The translations under genes were made by a program, and so were the position numbers. DNA of 64,000 nucleotides from CAZEKB01 sp964512225 (GTDB lineage: Bacteria; Myxococcota_A; UBA796; UBA9615), in the NCBI GenBank assembly GCA_964512225.1, contig CAZEKB010000004.1, positions 70,536-134,535 on the forward strand, written 5' to 3'. Positions 44,734 to 56,651 of this stretch are shown here, piece after piece. The notes under the pieces were generated by a model, which was not told where the DNA came from, did no database searches, and was given only the letters and a program-made list of their open reading frames with translations. Every line of letters begins with the position of its first letter. Position 1 is the stretch's first letter.

Positions 44734-45857
44734 CAGCGGCTCTCCTCGTGCGACCCGGGGGTCGCTTCGGGCGACGACGCGGTCGCCGGTTCCTCTTCTT
44801 CGCTCGGGGCCGAGACCCGTTGCAGCCAGTCGATGAGTTCCTCCCAGGAGGCTCCTCGGCTGGTGGACCCGTCGCCCGAGCGGTCCCCGTGGAGGAAGCT
44901 CGGACTCAAGTCCGTACGCACTGCCGCTGCAACGGGCGTGCCGGGATCGCTCGCGACGTCCACAAAGGTCCAGGCGACCCCGTGCGGGCGCAGGTGTTCG
45001 AGGGCCCGAATCGCCCGACAGGTCTCCCGTGCGCTCCACACGGCGGGGAGCACGACGTGCCAGGAGACTCCTCGGAAGGAGCGTCCGGCCGTCGTCACGT
45101 AGCGCGTGAGCGCGTCCACCTCGCCCGGCTTGTGGACGTCCACGCCGGGGAGATCGACGACGATCAGGCCGACGTCCTCGTAGTCGCGGCCGATCTGGCG
45201 CAGCTCGGAGGGAGAGTCGGCCGTCCGACGGTCCACGCCGATCGGGATGTCGAGATCATGACGGTGAGGCAGGCGCCGCCCGGGGAAGCCCACCTCCGCC
45301 CAGATGACCCGCCCCGGGTGCGACATCGCGGCGCTCGCGGCGAGCCCCCGGGCGACCGTGGACCGCCCCACGCCGCGGGGACCGATCAGCCCCACGCACA
45401 GCGGCGAGCCCGCGGGCGGCGGGGCGATGTCCCGGATGGGGCGCGTGCGCTCGAACCAGCCGAGCAGGCGCTCCCACGCGTGGGGGCCGGTGCCCGCGAC
45501 GTTCGCGAGCCTCGAGGCCACGGCGTCGGGGAAGTCCAGCGAGCGGAAGAGCTCCTCGATCGGGGTCGCGACGCGGCGACCGCCCACGACGCGCAGGAAG
45601 GGCGCGCGGCCCGACCGCGGGGGGGCCTTCGGCTTCGGAGGCGGCGCGACGCCGACGGGGTTGGTCACCGCGCGCGGCTTCGACGGCGCGGGCTGGAGCA
45701 GGCGACGCCCGACGCGGCTGCGACCGGACGTGGCGACGACCTCCACGCCCGCGGCGGTCTCGCGCACCTCGAGGATCGCCGCCGAGTCGCCGAGGCGGAG
45801 GCGGATCCGCTCGAACGCGGCCATGGCGGTAGCGGCTTTGAACGTCTGCTTGCTCAT
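44733..45857 (-). CDS. flhF: FlhF-like SRP-type GTPase, degenerate nucleotide site
   Basis: The 374-residue protein has the FlhF layout: an N-terminal basic/Pro-rich B domain, an N domain at about 95-145 and an SRP-type G domain after 150. It sits between flhA and flhG as flhF should. The P-loop is GPRGVGRST (159-167) with Arg165 in place of the invariant Lys. G3 is DLPG (235-238) instead of DTAG, and G4 is TFVD (297-300) instead of TKxD. GTP hydrolysis is therefore doubtful. It may still mark the pole for flagellum assembly. Confidence 0.82.
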   Translation of the reverse strand: MSKQTFKAATAMAAFERIRLRLGDSAAILEVRETAAGVEVVATSGRSRVGRRLLQPAPSKPRAVTNPVGVAPPPKPKAPPRSGRAPFLRVVGGRRVATPIEELFRSLDFPDAVASRLANVAGTGPHAWERLLGWFERTRPIRDIAPPPAGSPLCVGLIGPRGVGRSTVARGLAASAAMSHPGRVIWAEVGFPGRRLPHRHDLDIPIGVDRRTADSPSELRQIGRDYEDVGLIVVDLPGVDVHKPGEVDALTRYVTTAGRSFRGVSWHVVLPAVWSARETCRAIRALEHLRPHGVAWTFVDVASDPGTPVAAAVRTDLSPSFLHGDRSGDGSTSRGASWEELIDWLQRVSAPSEEEEPATASSPEATPGSHEESR

Positions 45858-45879
45858 GCGGTTACTCCGGGGTGGCGGC

Positions 45880-47970
45880 TCACATCGCCACCGAAGCGAG
45901 GAGGCGGACGCGGTTCCGACCGCCGACCTCGGCGGTGCTCAGGACGGCGACCAGGGGAAGCTCCGCCTCGATGAGGCGGCGCAGGGCGAGGCGGAGATCG
46001 GGGGGCGCGAGCAGCACCGGGATCACCCGGCCGCTGCGGGACTGGCGCTCGAACTCGCGGAACAGGCGTCGACGCAGCTCCACGAGCTTGGTCGGGTCGA
46101 GGACCAGGAAGGTGCGCCCGCCCTCGCGGTGCACGCCCTGCCGGAGCATCTGCTCGGCGGGTCGCGCCAACGAGATCGTGTGCAGCGTGCCGGTCGGGTC
46201 GGCGTACTGGGCCCCGATCTGGCGGGCCAGGGAGCGCCGCACGTGCTCCGTGAGCGCCTCGGCGTCCTGGGAGGTCGGAGCCTGGTCGGCGAGCGCCTCG
46301 AGGACGGTGAGCAGGTCGCGGATCGAGACGTTCTCGCGCAGCAGGTTCCGCAGGACCGCCACGATCGTCCCCAGGGGCAGGAGGTTCGGGACGAGCTCGT
46401 CGACGACCTTCGGGTGCGTATCGGCCACGCGGTCGATGAGGTGCTGCACCTCCTGGCGTCCCAGCAGGTCCGCCGCGTGCGTCTTGAGCACCTCCGACAG
46501 GTGCGTCCCGAGCACGGTCTGGGGGTCGGCGATGGTGCACCCGGCGATCTCGGCCTTGGTGCGGTCCTCGGGGCGGATCCACACCGCGGGCAGGTCGAAC
46601 GCGGGCTCCTTGCCGGGGACGCCGGGCACGTCCGCGGGGTCGCCGCCCGCGAGGATGGCCAGGAGCCGCCCCGGCTTGAGCTCGCCCGAGGCGACCTCGG
46701 TGCCGCGCAGCAGGATCGAGTACCGGTCCGCGCGGAGCTGGAGGTTGTCGCGGACCTCGATGGGGGGCACGACGATGCCGAGCGTGCGCGCGAACGTCCG
46801 CCGGATGCGCTTGATTCGACGCATCAGCTCGCCGCCCTTGCGCTCGTCCACCAGCGGGATGAGATCGAAGCCGACCTCGAGCTCCAGGATCTCGAGGGTC
46901 TCGAGCAGCTCGCCCCCCTCCTCGTCGGCCGTGGGAGACGCGGGGGCCGGGGCCGCCTCCTCCCCGTCGTCGCCCCCCTCCACCCCGAACCACGCGGCCG
47001 CGGCGAGGCACGTCGCGATGAACAGGAAGGGCGTCGCCATGGCCCCGCCGCCCGCGAAGGCGAACGGGACGAGGATGGCCGCCGCCACCCAGAGGACGCG
47101 GGGAGACCCGAGCAGCTGCGTGCTCAGGTCGTCCTGGAGCTTCGCCTTGCCCTCGCCCGCCACGCGGGTCACGAGCATCGCCGACGCGATCGAGATGACG
47201 AGGGCGGGCACCTGGGAGACCAGCCCGTCGCCGATCGTCAGCACGGAGTACGTGCGCGCCGCCTCGGACGCCGTCATCCCGCCCTGGACGACCCCGATGA
47301 ACAGGCCGCCCACGAGGTTGATCGCCGTCACGAGCATCCCCGCGATGGCGTCGCCGCGGATGAACTTGCTGGCGCCGTCCATCGCGCCGTGGAAGTCGGC
47401 CTCGAGGGTGACGGCGCGGCGCCGGTCGCGGGCTTCGGCCTCACCGATGAGCCCGGCGTTCAGGTCGGCGTCGATCGCCATCTGCTTGCCGGGCATGGCG
47501 TCGAGGGTGAAGCGCGCCGCGACCTCGGCGATGCGGCCCGCGCCCTTCGTGACCACCACGAAGTTGATGATGATCAGGATGATGAAGATGACGAGCCCGA
47601 TGGCGAAGTCGCCGCGGGCCACCAGCGCCCCGAAGGTCTCGATGATCCGTCCCGCCGCCGCGGTGCCGCCGTCGCCCGACGACAGGATCAGCCGCGTCGA
47701 GCTGATGTTCAGGCTGAGGCGGAACACCGTCGATACGAGGAGCAGCACCGGGAAGACGGTGAACTCCATGGGGTCGCGGACGTAGAAGGAGACGAGGAAG
47801 ACGACCAGCGAAAACGCGATCGAGACGGCGAGGAGGATGTCGAGGAAGGCTGCCGAGAGCGGGATGATCAGCAGCCCGAGGGCGCCGACGATGCACAGGG
47901 TGACCAGGATCTCGCGCTTGCCGCCTCGCAGCAGCTCCGTCAGTCCTGCGCTTCCGCTCCGTGTCGACAT
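45880..47970 (-). CDS. flhA: Flagellar export gate protein FlhA
   Basis: The 696-residue protein has eight N-terminal membrane helices with the FHIPEP-family segments (EFTVFPVLLLVSTVFRLSLN, ARFTLDAMPGKQMAIDADLN, then GLIGEAEARDRR). A cytoplasmic domain from about 350 forms the nonameric docking ring. Length is normal. It lies 14 nt after flhB and 22 nt before flhF. Confidence 0.97.
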   Translation of the reverse strand: MSTRSGSAGLTELLRGGKREILVTLCIVGALGLLIIPLSAAFLDILLAVSIAFSLVVFLVSFYVRDPMEFTVFPVLLLVSTVFRLSLNISSTRLILSSGDGGTAAAGRIIETFGALVARGDFAIGLVIFIILIIINFVVVTKGAGRIAEVAARFTLDAMPGKQMAIDADLNAGLIGEAEARDRRRAVTLEADFHGAMDGASKFIRGDAIAGMLVTAINLVGGLFIGVVQGGMTASEAARTYSVLTIGDGLVSQVPALVISIASAMLVTRVAGEGKAKLQDDLSTQLLGSPRVLWVAAAILVPFAFAGGGAMATPFLFIATCLAAAAWFGVEGGDDGEEAAPAPASPTADEEGGELLETLEILELEVGFDLIPLVDERKGGELMRRIKRIRRTFARTLGIVVPPIEVRDNLQLRADRYSILLRGTEVASGELKPGRLLAILAGGDPADVPGVPGKEPAFDLPAVWIRPEDRTKAEIAGCTIADPQTVLGTHLSEVLKTHAADLLGRQEVQHLIDRVADTHPKVVDELVPNLLPLGTIVAVLRNLLRENVSIRDLLTVLEALADQAPTSQDAEALTEHVRRSLARQIGAQYADPTGTLHTISLARPAEQMLRQGVHREGGRTFLVLDPTKLVELRRRLFREFERQSRSGRVIPVLLAPPDLRLALRRLIEAELPLVAVLSTAEVGGRNRVRLLASVAM

Positions 47971-47984
47971 TCCGCCGGCCTCCG

Positions 47985-49094
47985 TCAGGTCGCCGACGGT
48001 CTCCTCGCGCTCGGCCCCCGGTGTCGATCACGCAGGGAGAAGACAAAAGCGAGGACTTCGGCGACCGCGTCGAACAGGTGCGTGGGCACCGTCGACCCTT
48101 CACGACAAGAGGCATGCAAAGCCCGTGCCAGAGGTCGGTTTTCGACGCGAGGAATTCCCTTGCTCCGCGCGATGTCCTTGATCTTCTTCGCTTTTGCGTC
48201 CACGCCGCGGGCGACCACGACGGGCGGGAGGCCGCTGCCGAGCTCGTACTTCAGCGCCACGGAGTAGTGACTCGGGTTGGTGACCACCACCGTCGCCTCG
48301 GAGACCGCCGCGACCATCCGGTTGCGGGACATCTCCATCATGATTCGACGCACGCGGGCCTTGACGTGGGGGTCGCCCGAGTCCTCCTTGTGCTCCTTCT
48401 TCAGCTCCTCGCGGGTCATCCGCATCTGCTTGAGCAGCTGGTACCGGGACCAGGCCACGTCGGCGAGGGCCGGCAGCCCCATCGCGAGCAGCACGAGGGC
48501 CGCGAGCCGCGCCATCGTGCCGCCGGTCCACGCGACGGACTCGGCCAGCGGGAGCTGCGCGAGGACCACGAGATCGGGGAAGCGCGTGACGATGATGTGG
48601 TGGGCCACGAGCCCGACGACGAGCACCTTGACCATCGCCTTGACCCACTCGGCCACGGCCTGGGCCGAGAAGAGCTTGTTCTGAAGGCCCGTGATCGGGT
48701 TGAAGCGATTGATGTCGGGCTTCATCGGCTCGCCGGACCACTGCAGCCCGACCTGCGCCACCGAGAGCAGGAGCCCCGCCACCGCGGCCGCGAGGACGGG
48801 CGGGGCCGCGAGCAGCATCGTCCGCCCGGCGGCGTCCACCAGCAACGGCAGGGGCGACTCGGCGAGGAACTGCTCCGGGTTGGCGGCGGCGGGGCCGAGC
48901 ATCTCCCGAGTCAGCTCCCCCGCGCCCCGCACCGTGCGGTCCCAGCTCGCGGCGATCCCGAGCGAGGCGGCGGCGAGCACGCCCACGGAGGTGAGCTCGC
49001 GGCTGTTCGCCGTCTTGCCCTTCTTGCGGAAGTCCTCCCGCCGCTTCGGTGTGGGTTCTTCTGTCCGTTCCTGGCCGGTGTCCTGCTCCGACAT
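47985..49094 (-). CDS. flhB: Flagellar export switch protein FlhB
   Basis: The 369-residue protein has four membrane segments and a cytoplasmic switch domain. The autocleavage motif, usually NPTH, reads NPSH in VVVTNPSHYSVALKYE; the cleaved Asn-Pro bond is kept. The following VDAKAKKIKDIARSKGIPRV is well conserved. It lies 3 nt after fliR. Confidence 0.95.
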   Translation of the reverse strand: MSEQDTGQERTEEPTPKRREDFRKKGKTANSRELTSVGVLAAASLGIAASWDRTVRGAGELTREMLGPAAANPEQFLAESPLPLLVDAAGRTMLLAAPPVLAAAVAGLLLSVAQVGLQWSGEPMKPDINRFNPITGLQNKLFSAQAVAEWVKAMVKVLVVGLVAHHIIVTRFPDLVVLAQLPLAESVAWTGGTMARLAALVLLAMGLPALADVAWSRYQLLKQMRMTREELKKEHKEDSGDPHVKARVRRIMMEMSRNRMVAAVSEATVVVTNPSHYSVALKYELGSGLPPVVVARGVDAKAKKIKDIARSKGIPRVENRPLARALHASCREGSTVPTHLFDAVAEVLAFVFSLRDRHRGPSARRPSAT

Positions 49095-49097
49095 CGC

Positions 49098-49892
49098 TCA
49101 GAGCCCCACGGGCACGGCGAGCGCGCGCAGCATCGGGCGGAGCGTCCCCCCCATGCGGATGAGGAGCGACGCGATCTCCTCGAGGGCCGGGGCCGCGGCC
49201 ATCAGGCCCACGGCCGCGTTCACGGCGAGCCCCACGGAGAAGTAGATATTCATCTGCTGGGCGAAGCGGGTGACCAGCGACGCGACGATGTTCAGGAACA
49301 TCACGGCCCCGATGACGGGCATCGAGATGCGGACCGCGTCGAGGAAGAGCCGCCCGAACTCCTGGGACATGCCGAGGCCCGCCGCCACGACCGGGATCCC
49401 GGTCCCCGGGGGCGCGACGAGGAAGGTGTCGTACAGGCCCAGGAAGACCTGGTGGTGGAGATCGGCCGCGAGGAAGACGAGCAGCCCGGCGATCTGGACC
49501 ATGCGCGTGACCACGAGGCTCTGGCCCTGGGAGACGGGGTCGAACTGCATCGCCACGGCGAGGCCCGCGTTGATGCCGATCAGCGTGCCCGCGAGGTCGA
49601 TGAAGGCCATCATGATCCGGGTCGACGTGCCCAGGAACACGCCGAGCAGGGCCTCGCCCGCGAGCGCGAGGCCGAGGCCCGCGGGCTCCCACGACACGAG
49701 GTCCGGCCGGTCGGGGAGCACGGGCAGGACGATGAGGGAGAGCAGCGCGGCGAGGCCGACCCGGACCGGGATCGGCACCCCGCGCATGGAGAAGAGCACC
49801 ATCGACTGGATCGTCGCGCCGACCCGCACGAAGGCCGCGAGGGCCGCGAACAGGTCGGTCGAGAGATCGATCCCGACGGCGACGGTGCTCAC
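49098..49892 (-). CDS. fliR: Flagellar export gate protein FliR
   Basis: The 264-residue membrane protein has six hydrophobic segments and FliR features (FVRVGATIQSMVLFSMRGVP, GINAGLAVAMQFDPVSQGQS). The start is GTG at 49892, 4 nt after the fliQ stop. Confidence 0.93.
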   Translation of the reverse strand: MSTVAVGIDLSTDLFAALAAFVRVGATIQSMVLFSMRGVPIPVRVGLAALLSLIVLPVLPDRPDLVSWEPAGLGLALAGEALLGVFLGTSTRIMMAFIDLAGTLIGINAGLAVAMQFDPVSQGQSLVVTRMVQIAGLLVFLAADLHHQVFLGLYDTFLVAPPGTGIPVVAAGLGMSQEFGRLFLDAVRISMPVIGAVMFLNIVASLVTRFAQQMNIYFSVGLAVNAAVGLMAAAPALEEIASLLIRMGGTLRPMLRALAVPVGL

Positions 49893-49896
49893 GCCC

Positions 49897-50166
49897 CTAG
49901 GCGCCGGCGACCGAGACGAGATCGAAGATCATGCGCGTGAACGCCGCGAGCGTGTCGAGCATGAAGGCGCCGAACACGACGGTGCCCGCGAACACGGCGA
50001 GCATCTTCGGGACGAAGACGAGCGTCATCTCCTGGATCTGGGTCGCGGCCTGGATGACCGAGACGACCAGCCCCACCGCCATGGACAGAAGCAGCAGCGG
50101 GCCCGCCAGGCGCAAGGTGGTGTCCACGCTCTGCTGAAGCAGCGCGACCACGAAGTCGGCGTCCAT
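49897..50166 (-). CDS. fliQ: Flagellar export gate protein FliQ
   Basis: The 89-residue protein has two membrane helices with the family pattern SVIQAATQIQEMTLVFVPKM. Its ATG shares one base with the fliP stop (TAATG). Confidence 0.95.
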   Translation of the reverse strand: MDADFVVALLQQSVDTTLRLAGPLLLLSMAVGLVVSVIQAATQIQEMTLVFVPKMLAVFAGTVVFGAFMLDTLAAFTRMIFDLVSVAGA

Positions 50167-51956
50167 TACGCGAACCCCTTCACGAGCGAGCCTGCGAGCA
50201 GGTTCCAGCCGTCCACGAACACGAACAGGAGCAGCTTGAACGGCAGGGAGATGACGACGGGGGGCAGCACCATCATCCCCATGGCGAGGAGGACGGTGCT
50301 GACCACGAGATCGATGACCAGGAACGGGATGTAGATGAGGAAGCCGATCTGAAACGCGGTCTTGAGCTCGCTGATGAGAAACGCGGGGACGAGGACGCGC
50401 GTGGGGACGTCGGCGCGCGTCGCCGGGCGCTCGGAGCGGCTCACCTGGAGGAAGAGCGCGAGGTCCGTGGAGCGGGTATTGCGCAGCATGAAGTCCCGCA
50501 TGGGACCCATGGCGGCCTCGACGGCCTGGACCTCGGTCATCTCGCCGTCCATGTACGGGGCGACGGCGTCTTCGTGCACGCGCTCGAACGTCGGACCCAT
50601 GATGAACCAGGTGAGGAACAGCGCGAGGCCGATGAGGATCTGGTTGGGCGGGGCCTGCTGGACCGCCAGCGCCTGCCGGAGCATCGAGAAGACGACGATC
50701 AGGCGGGTGAAGGACGTCATCGAGAGCACGAGCGCGGGGAGGACGGCGAGGAACGTGAGGGTGACGAGCAGCTTCACGGCGGCGGACGCGCCCTGACCGT
50801 CGCCGAGGTCGACCTGCAGGGCTGCGTCGGGGATCTCCGCGGCGAACACTTCGCCCGCGCCGGTCAGCAGCGGGAGCAGGGTCGAGACGGCCACGAGCAG
50901 CACGAGGCGAGCGGCCCGGCGACCGCCCCCGGCGGCGCGCTTCTTCGGGGCGGGCTCCTCGGCGACCTCGTCGTCGCGCGACCGGGCGGCCCGGAGGCGA
51001 GCGAGGACGGAGGCGGCGGGGGTGCGAGGCGGCCGGGGCGCGGGGGCCGCGGGGGCGCGCAGGTGCGGCTCCTCGGCGGAGGCGAGCAGGCGCTCGCGCT
51101 CTTCGTCGTCGGCGCCGTCGAGCCACCAGGGGGTGTCCGGCTCGTCGTCCTTCTCGGCGGCGAACGCGACGAGGTCGGTGACGGCGGGGCTCTCGACCTG
51201 CGTCGAGGCCTTCCGCCAGGCCGCGAGCAGCTCGGCGACCCGGGGCGTGGGGACGATCTCGTCGTCGGCCGCGGGGGGCTCGGCGACGGGCTCGGTGACC
51301 GGCTCCGACGGGGCCGCCGCGGCCTCGGCGACGGGCGGGGCGACGAGGACCGGCGCCTCGACCTCGTCCTCGAGCACGGTGGCCTCGGCCACGGCGGGGA
51401 CGCCCGGGATCCATCGATCCAGGACCTCGATGCGCTGGGGTCCGACGCCGAGCAGCAGGCGGCGCTCGTCGACGGTGACCGTCACGAGGCGCCGGCCCGC
51501 GCCGAGCTCGCGGCGCGCGAGGATCTCGATCGCTCCGCCGTCGACGTCGGGCAGGGCCGGCGTGCGGCCGAGGCGAGCCAGCACGAGGCCTCGGGTGCGG
51601 GGGTGAGCGAGCAGGCCGAGGAAGAGGAAGAGCGCCACGAACGCGACGCCGCGGGCGGAGTCGGCGGGCATCGACGAAGGTTCGACAGCGACCGTCGCCG
51701 GGTTCGTCGACTTCTCGACGGCCCCTTCGTCCCCGAGCCCCGCGAGGAACTCGGTCCAGGCCACGTCCGGAGCCGCCTCCGCCGGGGCCGCCTCGGGGGC
51801 CTCGGGCGCCGCCGCCTCGGGGGCCGGCTCGGGGCCCAGGATCGGGCTCAGGGGCTCGATCGCGGGGGCTTCGTCCGCGGCCGCGGCGGCGGGGAAGACC
51901 CCCCCGAACGCGACGGCGAAGAGAGCGGTGAGGACGGGGATCGGATGGGGCTGCAT
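50166..51956 (-). CDS. fliP: FliO-FliP fusion, flagellar export gate
   Basis: One uninterrupted frame of 596 codons joins two proteins. Residues 1-25 are a signal peptide. Residues 102-117 are a membrane helix, and 137-182 (ILARRELGAGRRLVTVTVDE) match FliO. A Pro/Ala/Glu-rich linker covers about 185-345. Residues 349-373 look like the signal sequence of FliP, and 374-596 are complete FliP (SMTSFTRLIVVFSMLRQAL, PPNQILIGLALFLTWF, LPFKLLLFVFVDGWNLLAG). FliO normally is a separate chaperone of FliP pentamer assembly. ATG 51956 has GAGG 9 nt upstream. It is the first gene of the flagellar run. Confidence 0.9.
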   Translation of the reverse strand: MQPHPIPVLTALFAVAFGGVFPAAAAADEAPAIEPLSPILGPEPAPEAAAPEAPEAAPAEAAPDVAWTEFLAGLGDEGAVEKSTNPATVAVEPSSMPADSARGVAFVALFLFLGLLAHPRTRGLVLARLGRTPALPDVDGGAIEILARRELGAGRRLVTVTVDERRLLLGVGPQRIEVLDRWIPGVPAVAEATVLEDEVEAPVLVAPPVAEAAAAPSEPVTEPVAEPPAADDEIVPTPRVAELLAAWRKASTQVESPAVTDLVAFAAEKDDEPDTPWWLDGADDEERERLLASAEEPHLRAPAAPAPRPPRTPAASVLARLRAARSRDDEVAEEPAPKKRAAGGGRRAARLVLLVAVSTLLPLLTGAGEVFAAEIPDAALQVDLGDGQGASAAVKLLVTLTFLAVLPALVLSMTSFTRLIVVFSMLRQALAVQQAPPNQILIGLALFLTWFIMGPTFERVHEDAVAPYMDGEMTEVQAVEAAMGPMRDFMLRNTRSTDLALFLQVSRSERPATRADVPTRVLVPAFLISELKTAFQIGFLIYIPFLVIDLVVSTVLLAMGMMVLPPVVISLPFKLLLFVFVDGWNLLAGSLVKGFA

Positions 51957-52000
51957 GCGATGTTTCCTCGAGCGCCGGACCACCCGGCCTCCCCACGTGT

Positions 52001-52016
52001 TGCAGCCCCTGTGCCG
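52001..52016 (-). promoter_or_regulatory. Sigma-54-like promoter of the fliOP operon
   Basis: On the minus strand CGGCACAGGGGCTGCA matches TGGCAC-N5-TTGCA with GG and GC exactly 10 nt apart. Transcription would start about 35 nt before ATG 51956. An enhancer-binding protein would be needed; none is encoded in the window. Confidence 0.6.
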
Positions 52017-52068
52017 GCCGCGCCCCGAGCGACGGCGCCGCTGCATTCCGCCCCGCGGACGGAACCTG

Positions 52069-52074
52069 CATACT
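52069..52074 (+). promoter_or_regulatory. -10 box, leaderless start of the 52081 gene
   Basis: CATACT ends 6 nt before the GTG at 52081. It is a weaker fit to TANNNT than the others but has the same spacing, and no Shine-Dalgarno is seen. Confidence 0.38.
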
Positions 52075-52080
52075 CCGGCC

Positions 52081-52770
52081 GTGACTCGCCCCCTGCCCCC
52101 CCTCGCCTCGCTCCTCGTCGCGGCCGTCCTGGCCCTGCCCGGGGGGGTCCGCGCCGAGGAGGCTGAAGAGGCGCCCGCGGACGAGACGGAGGGCGACACC
52201 GTCGGCCCGTTCGACCTCCCCGCCCCGGCCCCCGGCCCCGATCACGTGAACCGCGCGGGCGCGGGCGCGTCCATGGGCGTCGGCGTCTTCGGGTACGACC
52301 CGGCGCCGGGGCCGACGGCGCGGATCAACCTCCCGAGCCTCGAGATCGTGACGGTGCCCCCGGGCATCCACGGCCAGCTGCGCGTGCGCAGCCCGCTCCT
52401 CGCGACCCTCGTCCACGCGGCCCTGCGGCGGGTCTTCCACCTCGAGGTCGACGCGATCCTGCTCGCCACCGACTGCGAGTGCGCGGTCGGAAACCACGCG
52501 ATCCGGCCGCTCGTCGGCCCGCTGGTGGGGCTCCGCGTGGCGGCCTCACCGGTGCACGGCCTCGGCGGGGCGGCGGTCGGCGCGCGGCTCGGGTTCGAGT
52601 ACCTGGGGCCGCAGCGCGAGGTCGGCTTCTTCGTCGCCTTCGAGCCGATCGTCGAGGTCTGGGCGGGCGCTTCGGGGCCCCGGGCGATCACCCTCCTGGG
52701 GGCGGGGGCCGTGGTTCAGTTCGGGGTGACCGGGTACCGCAAGCAGGTGCTGCCGGGAGGTTCACCGTGA
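52081..52770 (+). CDS. Exported beta-barrel-like protein of unknown function
   Basis: GTG 52081 gives 229 residues with a signal peptide ending GGVRAEE. The mature N-terminus is acidic and Pro-rich. The rest is made of alternating beta segments (LRVRSPLLATLVHAALRRVF, GARLGFEYLGPQREVGFFVA) ending near VVQFGVTGYR, as in small outer-membrane barrels. No family is recognised. It overlaps the phosphodiesterase gene by GTGA. Confidence 0.65.
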   Translation: MTRPLPPLASLLVAAVLALPGGVRAEEAEEAPADETEGDTVGPFDLPAPAPGPDHVNRAGAGASMGVGVFGYDPAPGPTARINLPSLEIVTVPPGIHGQLRVRSPLLATLVHAALRRVFHLEVDAILLATDCECAVGNHAIRPLVGPLVGLRVAASPVHGLGGAAVGARLGFEYLGPQREVGFFVAFEPIVEVWAGASGPRAITLLGAGAVVQFGVTGYRKQVLPGGSP

Positions 52771-53696
52771 AGCGCTTCGCCGCGTCGCTCCTGCTCGTCG
52801 CCACCGGCTGCACCCCCGTGGGGGACACCCCGTTCGTCGACTGGCTGCCCTCGGATCGCGCCGTGGTGGTGGCCCACCGCGGCGGGGCCCACCTCGCACC
52901 CGAGAACACGCTGCCTGCCCTGCACCGGGCGGGGGAGCCGGAGATCGACTCCGAGGTCATCGAGATCGACCTGCAGCAGACGTCCGACGGCGTGATCGTC
53001 GTGAGCCACGACCGGACCATCGACCGGGCGACCGGCGAGGGGAACGGCTGCGACATCGACCAGGACCCCATCGCGGAGGGGTCGAACGGCAGCGAGTTCA
53101 TCCAGGACATGACGCTGGCCGAGCTGCAGTCCTTCGACGCCGGCCACTGCTTCGAAGACCTGGAGGGGACCCACTCCTACCGGGATCAGGGCGTGATCGT
53201 GCCCACGCTCGAGGAGGTCTTCGGGGAGTTCCCCGGGCGGCGCTTCGTCCTGGAGATCAAGCAGCACGACCCGCCCCTGCTGGAGCCGCTGATCGAGCTC
53301 GTCGAGGAGTTCGACGCGTTCGAGCGGAGCTGCTTCCTCACGTTCCACGACGCCGAGGTGAACGAGCTGCGCGAGCTCGTCCCCGACGCCTGCGTGGCCA
53401 TGAGCGCGGCCGGGACCCGCTGCTTCGCGGGCGAGGACCTGCTGCCGTTCGGGGGCACCCCCTGCGACGTGGGGGACCTGGCGGTGGTGCCCCACGAGTC
53501 CGCCCCCTTCGACCTCAAGCGGCGGCGCTTCGTGAGCAACATGCAGTCCTACGGGATGCCCGTGTTCATGTTCACCGTCAACGACGCCGACACGGTGCTC
53601 GGGGCCCTCGAGGCCGGAGTGAACGGCGTCATCACCGACCGCCCGGACATCGCCCGGGCCCGCATCGGGCCGCTCGGCCCTCCCCCCGCCGAATAG
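52767..53696 (+). CDS. Glycerophosphodiester phosphodiesterase family lipoprotein
   Basis: The 309-residue protein has a short lipoprotein signal ending VATGC (Cys15) and a GDPD TIM barrel. Catalytic and metal residues appear as HRGG (His37), PENT (Glu46), EIDLQQTSDGVIVVSHD (with His81) and later LEIKQ. It should split glycerophosphodiesters into glycerol 3-phosphate and an alcohol at the cell envelope. GGGAGG lies 6 nt before the GTG. Confidence 0.9.
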   Translation: MKRFAASLLLVATGCTPVGDTPFVDWLPSDRAVVVAHRGGAHLAPENTLPALHRAGEPEIDSEVIEIDLQQTSDGVIVVSHDRTIDRATGEGNGCDIDQDPIAEGSNGSEFIQDMTLAELQSFDAGHCFEDLEGTHSYRDQGVIVPTLEEVFGEFPGRRFVLEIKQHDPPLLEPLIELVEEFDAFERSCFLTFHDAEVNELRELVPDACVAMSAAGTRCFAGEDLLPFGGTPCDVGDLAVVPHESAPFDLKRRRFVSNMQSYGMPVFMFTVNDADTVLGALEAGVNGVITDRPDIARARIGPLGPPPAE

Positions 53697-53964
53697 GCCC
53701 GAACCGAGGAATCGATGTCGACCATCCGCGTCAAGCAGCCGCACACCCTCTCCATCGAAGAAGCGAAGTCCCGCCTCGCCGACTTCGAAGCCGCGATGTC
53801 GAAGTACGGCGTGAGCCTCGACTGGAAGGGCGCGCACGCGAAGATCAAGGGCATGGCCGTGTCCGGGGGCATCGACGTCACCGGCGACCTCGTCGACCTC
53901 ACGCTGAAGCTGGGGATGATGGCCCGCGCCGCGGGGGTGGACGCGGACCGCCTCGAGGGCTCGA

Positions 53965-56649
<2,685 letters not shown>

Positions 56650-56651
56650 GC

